This document shows positions 10,243 through 18,857 of a DNA stretch of 64,000 nt, in pieces. Both the position numbers and the translations under genes were made by a program. The stretch is from the NCBI GenBank assembly GCA_014190895.1, contig BJGV01000001.1, positions 49,845 through 113,844 of the forward strand. Direction: 5' to 3'. Position 1 is the stretch's first letter; every line of letters starts with the position of its first letter. This stretch comes from Nitrosomonadaceae bacterium (lineage in GTDB: Bacteria > Pseudomonadota > Gammaproteobacteria > Burkholderiales > Nitrosomonadaceae). The notes under the pieces were generated by a model. It was not told the DNA's origin and searched no databases. It was given only the letters and a program-made list of their open reading frames with translations.

Positions 10243-11490
10243 ATGAAAAACCAATTAATTTTTCTAAGCGTCATATCACTATTTCTTCTTAATGCTTGTA
10301 CTACCGTACCAATAGTTGCATCTACTGCTCCAGAAGAATCACTTATCCCAATTATTTCGGTACCTCCTGCTCCCTCTACATCCATATCTCCCATCCTCGG
10401 TATATCTCCTGCCATCACTTCTAAATCTATATTAAAGGCAGCTGACTGGAGTGCATTGCATGGATGGAGGGATGATGATATCTCATTAGCATGGGGTGCA
10501 TTTTTGCAGAGCTGTGTTGTTTTGAAGAATCAGTCGTTATGGCAGGAAATCTGTACCGAAGCAATGTCAATGGAGCAGCCAGATAACAAGATGCTTCGGG
10601 AATTCTTCGAGAGTCGTCTGACTCCATACCAAGTGCTTAATTTAGACGGTAACGAGGATGGATTAATCACTGGATACTATGAACCATTATTAAAAGGGAG
10701 CCGTAAACCATCTAGTCAGTTTCCTTATCCTGTTTACAGAGCGCCAGATGAGCTCTTAACGATTGATTTGAGCGAGATTTATCCAGAACTTAAGGGTATG
10801 CGATTACGTGGGCGATTACAAGGACGCAAAGTGTTACCTTATTATAGTCGTTCGGAGATTGAGAATCCTGCCAGTAATAGTGTTAAATCTTTACAAGGGT
10901 ATGAACTCCTGTGGGTGGAGAATGCGGTCGAATTATTCTTTTTACAGATTCAAGGATCGGGCCGGGTGAAACTTGAGAATGGTGACATTATAAAAATTGG
11001 CTATTCTGAGCAAAATGGTCATCCTTATAGATCTATCGGTAAAATATTGATTGGACGCGGTGAATTAGCACCAGAGAAAGCTTCTATGCAAGGAATCAAG
11101 GAATGGGGCTTTAGAAATCCAAATAGATTGAACGAGTTACTACAACAGAATCCAAGTTATGTTTTTTTTCGCGAACTTCCTGCTGGTTTATCGGGGCCAT
11201 TAGGTGCGCTGGGTGTCCCCTTAACTGCGGGTAGGAGTCTTGCTATTGATCCTGTTGCCATACCTCAGGGGGCCCCTATCTTTCTTGCTACCACTTGGCC
11301 GAATAGTCACAAGCAACTTCGTCGATTGATGATGGCACAGGATACCGGCGGAGCTATTAAAGGAGGCGTGCGCGCTGATTTCTTCTGGGGCTTTGGTCCA
11401 GAAGCGGCTAATCAGGCGGGGAAAATGAAACAAATCGGTAAGATATGGGTGCTGATGCCGAATGACTACATACCTAAGTCAGAGAACTGA
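10243..11490 (+). CDS. mltA: Membrane-bound lytic murein transglycosylase A
   Basis: Cleaves the glycan strands of peptidoglycan to 1,6-anhydro ends from the inner face of the outer membrane. The 415 residues begin with a lipoprotein signal peptide ending in the lipobox L-N-A-C (Cys19), followed by a Pro/Ser-rich linker to about residue 60. Then come the MltA domain (LITGYYEPLLKGSR near 138) and the C-terminal 3D domain with MAQDTGGAIKG and ADFFWGFG, which carries the catalytic Asp. Length is typical. Confidence 0.95.
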   Translation: MKNQLIFLSVISLFLLNACTTVPIVASTAPEESLIPIISVPPAPSTSISPILGISPAITSKSILKAADWSALHGWRDDDISLAWGAFLQSCVVLKNQSLWQEICTEAMSMEQPDNKMLREFFESRLTPYQVLNLDGNEDGLITGYYEPLLKGSRKPSSQFPYPVYRAPDELLTIDLSEIYPELKGMRLRGRLQGRKVLPYYSRSEIENPASNSVKSLQGYELLWVENAVELFFLQIQGSGRVKLENGDIIKIGYSEQNGHPYRSIGKILIGRGELAPEKASMQGIKEWGFRNPNRLNELLQQNPSYVFFRELPAGLSGPLGALGVPLTAGRSLAIDPVAIPQGAPIFLATTWPNSHKQLRRLMMAQDTGGAIKGGVRADFFWGFGPEAANQAGKMKQIGKIWVLMPNDYIPKSEN

Positions 11491-11504
11491 TAGGCCGCAG
11501 TTCT
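11483..11504. terminator. Hairpin between convergent mltA and dsbC
   Basis: Perfect 7-bp stem AGAACTG / CAGTTCT with an 8-base loop, overlapping the mltA stop codon and lying just before the dsbC stop on the other strand. There is no long T-run on either side, so it is only a weak candidate for a bidirectional terminator. Confidence 0.35.
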
Positions 11505-11510
11505 GTAATT

Positions 11511-12221
11511 TCATTGAGTATTTGCATCGAGTTTTTTCTCAATTATCTCAGCAGGTATCATCCCCAACACAACCGATCCATCAGCAAAGATTAGTGTCGG
11601 CGTACTATTAAAGTTATGTTTTTGGCCTATCTGTATTAGCTTAGAGAGCGGTGCATTGCAGTTCACCCCAATTGGCGGGATAGATCGCAACATAAGATCA
11701 TTCCAAGTTTTAAGACGATCCGTAGCGCACCAAACTGCTTTAGAAAGCTCTTTAGAGCCTTTGAGTATTGGGTATAATATCGTATAGATGGTGACATTGG
11801 TTATACCCAGCAATTCTTTTTCCAGGCGCTTGCAGTAGCCGCAGTTAGGGTCCGAGAAAACTACTAACTTTCGTTGACCATTACCCCTTACCGCTTTGAT
11901 AGCAAGCTCCAGAGGCAATGAATTAATGTCTATCCGTCTAGCATTTTGTATCGCCTGCAAACGTTCTTCAGTGAGATTTTTTTCAGTTTTCAGATCAAAT
12001 ACGTGACCAGAAAATAAATAGGCTGCTGTCTCATCGGTGTAAAACAATTTATCGCCAACCACCACTTCATATAATTCAAGATAAGGAGTTTTTTTAAGGC
12101 TCTCTATTTTTGCGTTTGGAAAAAATGTTTCGAGAGTCTTTCTTAGCGATACTTCATCTGCATAAGTTGTGCAAGAGAAAAGGCACATTAAGCAGGAGAG
12201 AAAGAAGAGTTGTATGCGCAT
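11511..12221 (-). CDS. dsbC: Periplasmic thiol:disulfide interchange protein DsbC-like
   Basis: Protein disulfide isomerase that shuffles wrong disulfides in the periplasm and is kept reduced by DsbD. The 236 residues have a signal peptide (about 1-21), an N-terminal dimerisation domain with the typical LYEVVVGDKLFYTDE stretch, and a thioredoxin fold with the C-G-Y-C active site in SDPNCGYCKRL near residue 126. The cis-proline motif is in STPTLIFADG near 207. It lies 73 bases downstream of the UbiH-type gene on the same strand. Confidence 0.94.
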   Translation of the reverse strand: MRIQLFFLSCLMCLFSCTTYADEVSLRKTLETFFPNAKIESLKKTPYLELYEVVVGDKLFYTDETAAYLFSGHVFDLKTEKNLTEERLQAIQNARRIDINSLPLELAIKAVRGNGQRKLVVFSDPNCGYCKRLEKELLGITNVTIYTILYPILKGSKELSKAVWCATDRLKTWNDLMLRSIPPIGVNCNAPLSKLIQIGQKHNFNSTPTLIFADGSVVLGMIPAEIIEKKLDANTQ

Positions 12222-12293
12222 AAATATAGCAATTTGAGTTGTAAGTTACGGCAATTTCTTCTAAGCGATTCTGGAATTCATTGTGAAATTAAA

Positions 12294-13463
12294 TTAATGT
12301 AGCGCGTGTTGCATCAGGTAGTTTTTTATTCGAGGCAGTTGATTAGTGATTCCTAGTCCTAAGTTACGTAAACGAGCAATTGTTGGATGAGTGTTGTTAA
12401 ATAATTTTTGCAGACTATCAGTTGCAAGCTCCATGGTTAATATATCCTCTCTGCGGGCTCGTTCGTATCGACGTAGCAGACTGTAATCACCACAATCTTT
12501 TTGAGGCCTTTGTTTGATAATAGTTTTAGCTAACTCATGAGCATCTCGCAGACCCAAATTCATACCCTGACCAGCTAAGGGATGGATGCCATGAGCAGCA
12601 TCACCTATAAGAGCGAGACGGGGTTGTACCAGCCTCTCTACATGTAAAAAATTTAATGGAAAAGAGGTTGGTTTTGTAACCAGTTGAACTGCTCCGAGCA
12701 TATGAAAAGATGCGCTTGCTACCTGTGAGCAAAGTTCTGCTTCGGGCAAATTAAGTAAGATATTAGCCTGCTCAGTATCGGCCGACCATACCATAGATGT
12801 TAATTTTTCTGGCATCGGTAGTAGTGCCAATACTCCATCTCGACGGAACCATTGGTAAGCAACATTCCGGTGATTAAGTGCAAGACTAAAGTTTGCCACC
12901 ACACCAATTTGTTGATAAGAACGCTGTGAAATATTAATTCCTGCCTGTGTTCTGACCCATGAATTAAGTCCATCTGCACCCACAATTAACGCAGTCTCCA
13001 AGACGTTGCCATTCGTTAAATATAGGTCGGCGTGAGATTCGTTCCATTTTATCGAGGCACATTCAACGTGATTTAATATTTCCACATTATTTTCTGGGCG
13101 CTTGAGTAAAGACCAAGCTGTTGCTTGAAGTTGGCGATTTTCTGCTATAAAAGCCAATTCACTCATACCGGAATTGTAGGCATTGAAATCAAGACGGGCT
13201 GAGTTATCATCCCCGAATACCACCATTTCATAGACTGATGTTATGCGTTCTATATTAAGTGCTTGCCATACACCAATGCTTTCTAAAAATGCTGAGCTAC
13301 CCGGACTAATCGCATAAATCCTGCTGTCCCAATCTTTATTTTCTACAGGAAGTATGGGCGGGTGAGCATCTATCAGCGCTATTTTCAGACCACTCTCTTT
13401 GAGAGCCAGCGCGAAGCTTGCGCCAACTAATCCACCACCAATGATAATAATATCAAATCTCAT
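12294..13463 (-). CDS. FAD-dependent UbiH/UbiF/COQ6-family hydroxylase
   Basis: An FAD monooxygenase of the family that hydroxylates the ubiquinone ring. The protein of 389 residues starts with the dinucleotide-binding motif DIIIIGGGLVGASFALAL, has the GADGLNSWVR motif near residue 155, and LALIGDAAHGIHPLAGQGMNLG near 275, the FAD/NADPH signature. ATG at 13463 is preferred. A TTG five codons earlier is in frame but has no better ribosome site. Which ring position it hydroxylates cannot be told; several betaproteobacteria use one enzyme for more than one position. Confidence 0.9.
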   Translation of the reverse strand: MRFDIIIIGGGLVGASFALALKESGLKIALIDAHPPILPVENKDWDSRIYAISPGSSAFLESIGVWQALNIERITSVYEMVVFGDDNSARLDFNAYNSGMSELAFIAENRQLQATAWSLLKRPENNVEILNHVECASIKWNESHADLYLTNGNVLETALIVGADGLNSWVRTQAGINISQRSYQQIGVVANFSLALNHRNVAYQWFRRDGVLALLPMPEKLTSMVWSADTEQANILLNLPEAELCSQVASASFHMLGAVQLVTKPTSFPLNFLHVERLVQPRLALIGDAAHGIHPLAGQGMNLGLRDAHELAKTIIKQRPQKDCGDYSLLRRYERARREDILTMELATDSLQKLFNNTHPTIARLRNLGLGITNQLPRIKNYLMQHALH

Positions 13464-13615
13464 CAGGGGATTATACAAGCGTCTGATGTTTGATAGAACA
13501 AGATATCAACAGCTTAGAGGGCTGGGGGCGAGCACACATAAATTAGAATAAATTTAGATAACGATTAATAAAACATAAAACTAGTGATTTTCAGATCTTT
13601 CTTTAACTTGTGCGT

Positions 13616-13644
13616 TTGAGTCAAGGGACTAAATCAGCTAGAAT
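13616..13644 (+). promoter_or_regulatory. Sigma-70 type promoter for tRNA-Met
   Basis: TTGAGT at 13616-13621 and TAGAAT at 13639-13644 are separated by 17 bases, close to the consensus TTGACA-N17-TATAAT. The mature tRNA begins 11 bases after the -10 box, leaving only a very short leader. Confidence 0.65.
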
Positions 13645-13655
13645 GCCTAAAATAT

Positions 13656-13732
13656 AGCGAATTAGCTCAGCCGGTTAGAGCGACGGAATCATAATCCGCA
13701 GGTCCCCAGTTCGAATCTGGGATTCGCTACCA
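13656..13732 (+). tRNA. tRNA-Met (anticodon CAT)
   Basis: A 77-base cloverleaf with encoded CCA. The acceptor AGCGAAT pairs fully with ATTCGCT, the D arm is GCTC/GAGC, the anticodon loop ATCATAA gives CAT, and the T arm is CCCAG-TTCGAAT-CTGGG. It is not the initiator, since the three G-C pairs of the initiator anticodon stem are missing and the 1-72 pair is formed. Position 27-43 (A-C) is unpaired. Elongator tRNA-Met is most likely. A tRNA-Ile with a CAT anticodon modified to lysidine cannot be excluded by eye. Confidence 0.92.
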
Positions 13733-13775
13733 TTTAACCCGTGGTTAATAACTGTGTTTGATCCCCAGTAAAATT

Positions 13776-14297
13776 TTAACGACAGTCTTGGTAATCACTC
13801 TCCATACACTTCGTAGCTAATACTTGTGCTTTTGTTATTTGATCGCGCATCATATAGGTACTCATAAGATCACGAAGCCTCTCGGCTTTGCTGTCACCCT
13901 GAACGGCTGCTAGAATTAACCACTTCTGCGCATGTATGAAATCTTGATCCACCCCCCGTCCTTTGAGATGCATTAAACCGAGTGCATATTGTGCAGACGT
14001 ATTTTTTTTCACCGCAGCTTTCCTGTACCAGTGGATTGCTTGCTCATAATTTTTAGTCATGCCCTCCCCTTCTTCATACATAGCACCAACAAATTGTTGG
14101 GCGGATGCATAATTTTGTGTTGCAAGCGACATAAATAAACTGAGCGCCAACTTGAAATCTTTTTCATTGCGAGCTAAAAATGCATGTTCAGCAGATGCCA
14201 AATCCTCAGTTGCAATAATGTCTGAAAATTGTTCAGAATTTGCTAGTGCACTGAACAATGCTAGCCAGATAGAGAGGGCAATAATTAAGCGCTTCAT
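13776..14297 (-). CDS. Secreted Sel1-repeat protein
   Basis: Sel1-like repeats are TPR-like helix pairs used as protein-binding scaffolds. With ATG 14297 the protein has 173 residues and a signal peptide (MKRLIIALSIWLALFSALA). Upstream in-frame codons would bury this signal, so they were not used. Two clear repeats follow at about 65-135 (MYEEGEGMTKNYEQAIHWY; MHLKGRGVDQDFIHAQKW). The C-terminus KCMESDYQDCR closely resembles that of the divergent Sel1 gene at 15243 (RCQKSKYQDCD), so the two are probably paralogues. Specific function unknown. Confidence 0.85.
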   Translation of the reverse strand: MKRLIIALSIWLALFSALANSEQFSDIIATEDLASAEHAFLARNEKDFKLALSLFMSLATQNYASAQQFVGAMYEEGEGMTKNYEQAIHWYRKAAVKKNTSAQYALGLMHLKGRGVDQDFIHAQKWLILAAVQGDSKAERLRDLMSTYMMRDQITKAQVLATKCMESDYQDCR

Positions 14298-14608
14298 GAT
14301 GCACCCATTAACGATCTTACCCAATTTTTTTAAACAACGGTATTGTAATTGATTGATATTAGACACCGTATTCTACGAGTGACCTATATTTTTTTCATTG
14401 CGAGTGGCCATAAGATAATAGTTTTCCTAGGCATCATGATCACAACAGGGGGTCTATAATGAGACACGAAAATATTTAACAGTACTTTGCAATATTGTAA
14501 CCAATAAATATCGTGTTGGAGTAAGTTTTTTTGTTTTATTTAACTCAAAGTTAGATAGACTAAACATTTGGATCATATGGGGCAAAGTATCGTAAATTTA
14601 GGGCTTAC

Positions 14609-14647
14609 AATCTTATCCACATTAACTGTGGATAAGATTGTGGATAA
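14609..14647. promoter_or_regulatory. Cluster of three perfect DnaA boxes in a 13-bp dyad
   Basis: TTATCCACA occurs at 14613-14621 on the plus strand and as its complement TGTGGATAA at 14627-14635 and 14639-14647. The first two lie inside a perfect 13-bp inverted repeat (AATCTTATCCACA / TGTGGATAAGATT) with a 5-base spacer. All three match the high-affinity DnaA consensus. They may form a DnaA-binding regulatory or titration site, or part of an origin. No dnaA, dnaN or gyrB is in the window, so an origin call is not made. Confidence 0.65.
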
Positions 14648-14653
14648 CTCACA

Positions 14654-14692
14654 TACAACATCGTTAAATGACCGATTCATAACGATGTTGTA
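14654..14692. repeat. 13-bp perfect inverted repeat beside the DnaA boxes
   Basis: Arms TACAACATCGTTA (14654-14666) and TAACGATGTTGTA (14680-14692) with a 13-base spacer. It starts seven bases after the third DnaA box. There is no T-run after it, so a terminator is unlikely. A dimeric-protein operator or a structural element of the DnaA site is possible. Confidence 0.6.
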
Positions 14693-15242
14693 GGGTTAGA
14701 TTAATTTCTGAACTAGCTAATTTACTATATAATACATATACTTAAAATAACACCTAGGATCCATGCGGGTCCGTTTGATGTAAATACGCAATGATGTTAA
14801 AAATGTGGATTAATGCGAGTCTATTAGATGTTTCCTAGGCAATTTCCTTAATAAAACAAGACACTATTAATCTTTTAAAGACGGATACATTGGGAGCAAT
14901 GTCATATTCTTAAATTTAATTTAATTGCATATTAAAGTCACCGATATAGAGTGCATATATTATCTGGCGTAAGTGTGCACTATTTGGCTTTTATTTTTCT
15001 GTATTTAGAGTAAAGAGAGATCGTCACGAAACTATGTTTGGTTAGATGTGTATTAAGGTCATCTAATATAAAAGTAAGTCATTTTTTCTGGTGTTGCTTA
15101 GCCATGATAAAATTTAATATCATTTGAGTGACTTACTAATTACTTGGCTAATGAGAAGATAGAGATTATCCGGATTGTTAATAACTAACATTATTAGGTT
15201 GAGAAGAATGGAAAGCATTAATGTTGGGCCAAGAAAAAGAGT

Positions 15243-15959
15243 GTGAGGATGCGTCGACTACGAATCCAGATATTGCTGAGTTTCATGTATTTATTTCTAT
15301 TGAGCTCGCACGTCAAAGCTGATTGGTTAGAAGAGGCCAAACAATTAAATTTTATTGGCGATCATGTTAAAGTAGAGAAATTGATTAGGCCATTGGCAGA
15401 ACAAGAGAATGCGGAGGCACAATGGATGTTGGGCTTGATGTATGAAGATGGTCGGGGCGTGACTCGAGATTATCATCAAGCGGTTCAGTGGTATCAATCA
15501 GCTGCAGTACAGGGGCATGCAGAGGCACAATTAGCGCTCGGCCTAATGTATGCCAAGGCTTATGGAGTTGCTTTGGATTACCTGGAAACTGTAAAATGGC
15601 TGCGTTTGGCTGCGGAACAAGGAAATCAAGAAGCTCTGTTTAGATTAGGTGATATGCATCTTAGAGGTAAGGGCGTTACTCAAGACTATCAAGAGGCCAT
15701 GAAATGGCTGCATGTATTGGCGACTAAAGGGATTCCAGCAGGGCAATTTAAGTTGGGTTTGGTATATGAAGGCGGTCCAGGGGTTACTCAAGATAAAGTG
15801 CGCGCACATTTGTGGTTTTACTTGGCTGAGAGAGAAGGAATTAGGGCGGCTAAGAAAGCTCGAATTAGAGTAGCTAAAGATATGAAGCCTCAGCAAATTA
15901 TTGAAGCAGAGCAGATGGCAAAACGTTGTCAGAAGAGTAAATATCAAGACTGTGATTGA
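15243..15959 (+). CDS. Secreted Sel1-repeat protein
   Basis: A 238-residue protein with an N-terminal signal peptide (about 1-27, cleavage after HVKA). Four Sel1 repeats at about 55-200 follow the pattern LGLMYEDGRGVTRDYHQAVQWY. The C-terminus RCQKSKYQDCD echoes the neighbouring divergent Sel1 gene. The start could be GTG 15243 or ATG 15249; the signal peptide is intact in either case and neither has a strong ribosome site. Likely a periplasmic scaffold protein of unknown partner. Confidence 0.85.
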   Translation: MRMRRLRIQILLSFMYLFLLSSHVKADWLEEAKQLNFIGDHVKVEKLIRPLAEQENAEAQWMLGLMYEDGRGVTRDYHQAVQWYQSAAVQGHAEAQLALGLMYAKAYGVALDYLETVKWLRLAAEQGNQEALFRLGDMHLRGKGVTQDYQEAMKWLHVLATKGIPAGQFKLGLVYEGGPGVTQDKVRAHLWFYLAEREGIRAAKKARIRVAKDMKPQQIIEAEQMAKRCQKSKYQDCD

Positions 15960-16117
15960 ATCTTAGAGTTACAGTTAAAAATTTGATAGAATGCTTTATG
16001 ATTTAATTGTGTAGCGAAGTTATTTATTAATTTGCATTAATAATAATGGGCAATGTGTCATAAAACTGAGTGCTCATCAAGATCTTTTTAAGTGTGTGAG
16101 TATTTAGTAGATATTTC

Positions 16118-16193
16118 GGGTCGTTAGCTCAGTTGGTAGAGCAGCGGACTCTTAATCCGTAGGTCGTCGGTTCGAATCCGACACGGCCCACCA
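16118..16193 (+). tRNA. tRNA-Lys (anticodon CTT)
   Basis: A 76-base cloverleaf with encoded CCA. The acceptor GGGTCGT pairs with ACGGCCC (one T-G wobble), the D arm is GCTC/GAGC, the anticodon loop CTCTTAA gives CTT, and the T arm is TTCGAAT flanked by CGTCGG/CCGACA bases. It decodes AAG, the minor lysine codon in this AT-rich genome. The TTT isoacceptor must lie elsewhere. Confidence 0.94.
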
Positions 16194-16218
16194 TATAATC
16201 AATGGGTTAGCTTAACTG

Positions 16219-17493
16219 CTAGTTCTTTTCATGCGATCCAATTAGTTGCAGAGAATCCATTTCTTTCTGGTTAAGTATGTGCCACCTTTGTATCAAAGCC
16301 ATAATTACCGACACAAGTAAGCCAAACATAGTAATAACAGTATAAATATGCACGTCAAAACTTATTAGTAGAGCATATATAGCTAACATACTTAAAATGC
16401 TTAGATTCTCATTAAAATTTTGAACTGCGATGGAGTGACCTGCCCCCATTAAAATGTGTCCACGATGTTGTAATAGAGCGTTCATTGGCACTACAAAGAA
16501 ACCTGCCAGTCCACCAATTGCTATAAGTAGTACAGTTGCGGCCCATGGGTCACTTACTATGACCATAGTTATGACCATGAACCCCATAGCAATACCAAGC
16601 GGGATAACTCTCACTGATTGTCTTAGTGATATCATTTTTGCTGCCATAATTGCGCCTATAGCGATACCTATGGCTACCACACCTTGTAATTGAGTAGCTT
16701 TGTTTAGTGGGTAATCAAGTGCCACACTGGCCCATTTTAATACGATAAATTGAAGGGTTGCACCAGCCCCCCAGAATAGTGTCGTTACAGCAAGTGAAAT
16801 TTGCCCGAGCTTGTCAATCCACAGCAGTCTCATACAATGCCAGAATTCGTGTATCAGGAATATTGGATTTTTGTTGAGAATTCGGTGATCAACCCCGGTA
16901 TTTGGGATGTATAGATTGAAAGTGGCGGCTATGCTGTAAAATACAGCAATAAGGAGAATAGATACTTCTGACGTGCTATCTATATTGGTATCAATGAATG
17001 GAAGGTCGAAAGCTAAGAATGTGGAAGAAACGGCAGGTGTAATCAATACCCCACCCAATACTGTACCTAAAACAATAGACGCTACAGTTAATCCCTCAAT
17101 CCAGCCATTGGCGATTACTAGTTTTTCTGATGGCAATAATTCGGTGAGTATGCCATATTTAGCGGGTGAGTAAGCAGCAGCCCCCAATCCTACGATAGCA
17201 TAGGCAGCGAGAGCGAGATATTGGTGCGAGGCGAAGAAGAGTAAACTACACCCCGTGATTTTAATAGTGTTACTGATAAACATCACCCGTCCTTTTGGCA
17301 TAGAATCAGCAAATGCCCCGACAAAAGGTGCGAGAATTACATAGAACAGTACAAAGACAAACTTTAGCATAGGGGTAAGGTATGCAGGAGCATGTAAATC
17401 TATTAGTAAAGCAATGGCAACAACCAGTAGCGCATTATCCGCTAGAGATGAGAAAAACTGTGCCGCCATGATGGTGTAGAAGCCACGTTTCAA
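16219..17493 (-). CDS. lplT: Lysophospholipid transporter LplT (MFS)
   Basis: LplT flips lysophospholipids across the inner membrane for re-acylation by Aas. The 424 residues form about twelve membrane helices and start with MKRGFYTIMAAQFFSSLADNA, characteristic of LplT, followed by GAFADSMPKGRVM near residue 60, the MFS loop 2-3 motif. The TTG start at 17493 is chosen because a GGAGA site lies seven bases before it and a later ATG would cut into the first helix. No aas gene is next to it in this window. Convergent with tRNA-Lys, divergent from alr. Confidence 0.9.
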   Translation of the reverse strand: MKRGFYTIMAAQFFSSLADNALLVVAIALLIDLHAPAYLTPMLKFVFVLFYVILAPFVGAFADSMPKGRVMFISNTIKITGCSLLFFASHQYLALAAYAIVGLGAAAYSPAKYGILTELLPSEKLVIANGWIEGLTVASIVLGTVLGGVLITPAVSSTFLAFDLPFIDTNIDSTSEVSILLIAVFYSIAATFNLYIPNTGVDHRILNKNPIFLIHEFWHCMRLLWIDKLGQISLAVTTLFWGAGATLQFIVLKWASVALDYPLNKATQLQGVVAIGIAIGAIMAAKMISLRQSVRVIPLGIAMGFMVITMVIVSDPWAATVLLIAIGGLAGFFVVPMNALLQHRGHILMGAGHSIAVQNFNENLSILSMLAIYALLISFDVHIYTVITMFGLLVSVIMALIQRWHILNQKEMDSLQLIGSHEKN

Positions 17494-17713
17494 ATTATTT
17501 TCTCCAAATCACCATAAGAAAACCGAGTAACATACGCAATGTCTATTTATAGTTATTTTAAGCAGCAGTCTTATACCATAGAATAGCTCTAACGGACAAC
17601 GTGACAAGTAGAACTTTCAAGTCATTATAAGTTCTTGGTAATTATCATCCAACGGTAGAGTCCGTGATTGATTAATGTATTTTATCCACACTAAAAGAAT
17701 AAATGTTGAATAG

Positions 17714-18775
17714 ATGACACGTCCTTTCCAGGTTTTAATTAACTCCTCTGCTCTTGGGCACAATCTGTCAATAGTTCGCAAACATGCTCCTCGTGCGCGT
17801 ATTATGGCGGTCATTAAAGCCAATGCCTACGGCCACGGATTATTGTGTGTTGCTGAGGCGCTAAGTAGCGTCGATGGCTTTGCAATGCTAGAACTAGATG
17901 CCGCTATACGTCTGCGAGAGGCAGGTTACTCTCAAACTATTCTACTGATTGAAGGTTTTTTTTCCCCTAAAGAATTAGCGCTGTGTGAGCAATACCATTT
18001 AAGTACAGTGATTCATCATAGCGAGCAACTTGAAATGCTTCCTGTGTATAAACGACGTGGCGGGTTAGATGTTTTTCTAAAACTCAATACAGGCATGAAT
18101 CGTTTAGGTTTTACGCCAGAGCAATTTTCTTTTGCATTAAGAACGTTACAGTCTAATGCTACCGTTGGTCAAATTACATTGATGAGTCATTTCTCTTGTG
18201 CCGATGAGATAAACGACAAAGCAGACGTCTTAGAACAATTAAAAATTTTTAATCATACCGCTGCAGGTAAAAATCTACCGCGTTCATTGGCAAATTCTGC
18301 TGCAATTTTACACTATCCAGAAACTCATGTTGATTGGGTGAGGCCCGGCATCATGCTCTATGGCGCCTCACCATTCACCCATAAAACTTCAATGGAATTA
18401 GATTTGTTGCCTGTGATGACAGTATCTAGCAAAATTATTGCGATTCAAAATCTAAAAACAGGGGATAGAGTGGGGTATGGATATGCATTTCAGGCTAATC
18501 AGCCAATGCGCGTCGGTATTATTGCTGGAGGGTATGCCGATGGTTATCCGCGCAGTGCACCCACTGGTACGCCGGTGCTTGTCAATGGCAGACGCACCAG
18601 GACTCTTGGACGTATTTCTATGGATATGTTGCATATAGATCTAAGTGGAATTGAAAATGCTGGCGTGGGTAGTTCAGTAGTACTTTGGGGAGATGGAATA
18701 CCCGTAGAGGAGATAGCGCAGTCAGCTGGCACAGTGAATTATGAACTGCTATGTGCCATACAACCACGAATGTAA
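17714..18775 (+). CDS. alr: Alanine racemase
   Basis: PLP enzyme that makes D-alanine for peptidoglycan. The 353 residues show the PLP lysine in MAVIKANAYGHG near residue 35, the RPGIMLYG motif near residue 212, and the second catalytic Tyr in GYGYAFQA near 255. The C-terminus VNYELLCAIQPR is the normal family ending. The ATG start has no close upstream alternative. A gap of 220 bases separates it from lplT. Only one alanine racemase gene is seen in the window. Confidence 0.96.
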   Translation: MTRPFQVLINSSALGHNLSIVRKHAPRARIMAVIKANAYGHGLLCVAEALSSVDGFAMLELDAAIRLREAGYSQTILLIEGFFSPKELALCEQYHLSTVIHHSEQLEMLPVYKRRGGLDVFLKLNTGMNRLGFTPEQFSFALRTLQSNATVGQITLMSHFSCADEINDKADVLEQLKIFNHTAAGKNLPRSLANSAAILHYPETHVDWVRPGIMLYGASPFTHKTSMELDLLPVMTVSSKIIAIQNLKTGDRVGYGYAFQANQPMRVGIIAGGYADGYPRSAPTGTPVLVNGRRTRTLGRISMDMLHIDLSGIENAGVGSSVVLWGDGIPVEEIAQSAGTVNYELLCAIQPRM

Positions 18776-18810
18776 GAAGGGGTGTAGTTTTTAGGCAACT
18801 TGGAGTAGAA

Positions 18811-18836
18811 GAAAGATACTCAAATGAGTACCTTTC
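18811..18836. terminator. Candidate bidirectional terminator between alr and the PpiC gene
   Basis: The sequence forms a hairpin of GAAAG / CTTTC and TACTC / GAGTA separated by a single A-C mismatch, with a 4-base loop AAAT. It lies in the gap between two convergent genes, where a shared terminator is expected. T-rich flanks are short. Confidence 0.5.
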
Positions 18837-18857
18837 TCAGTATTTCAAGTTATGGAA

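Larger units (their letters stand above)
14298..15242. other. 945-base AT-rich non-coding region between divergent Sel1 genes
   Basis: This is the longest gene-free stretch in the window. It holds a DnaA-box cluster and two strong inverted repeats at 14609-14692, described separately, followed by a very AT-rich part around 14700-14760. Weaker dyads are seen, such as ATGATA/TATCAT at 15104-15123. I find no convincing ORF on either strand. It must also contain the promoters of both Sel1 genes, which I could not place with confidence. Confidence 0.7.

Noticed and set aside
14609..14760. Calling this region the chromosomal origin oriC
   Set aside because: DnaA boxes and AT-rich DNA are present, but no origin-linked genes are near and GC skew could not be computed. 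Reported as a DnaA-box cluster only.
13656..16193. Integrative element using tRNA-Met or tRNA-Lys as attachment site
   Set aside because: No integrase and no repeat of either tRNA 3' end were found in the interval.
17682..17690. A fourth perfect DnaA box (TTATCCACA) upstream of alr
   Set aside because: It is isolated; one such 9-mer in 64 kb is expected by chance.
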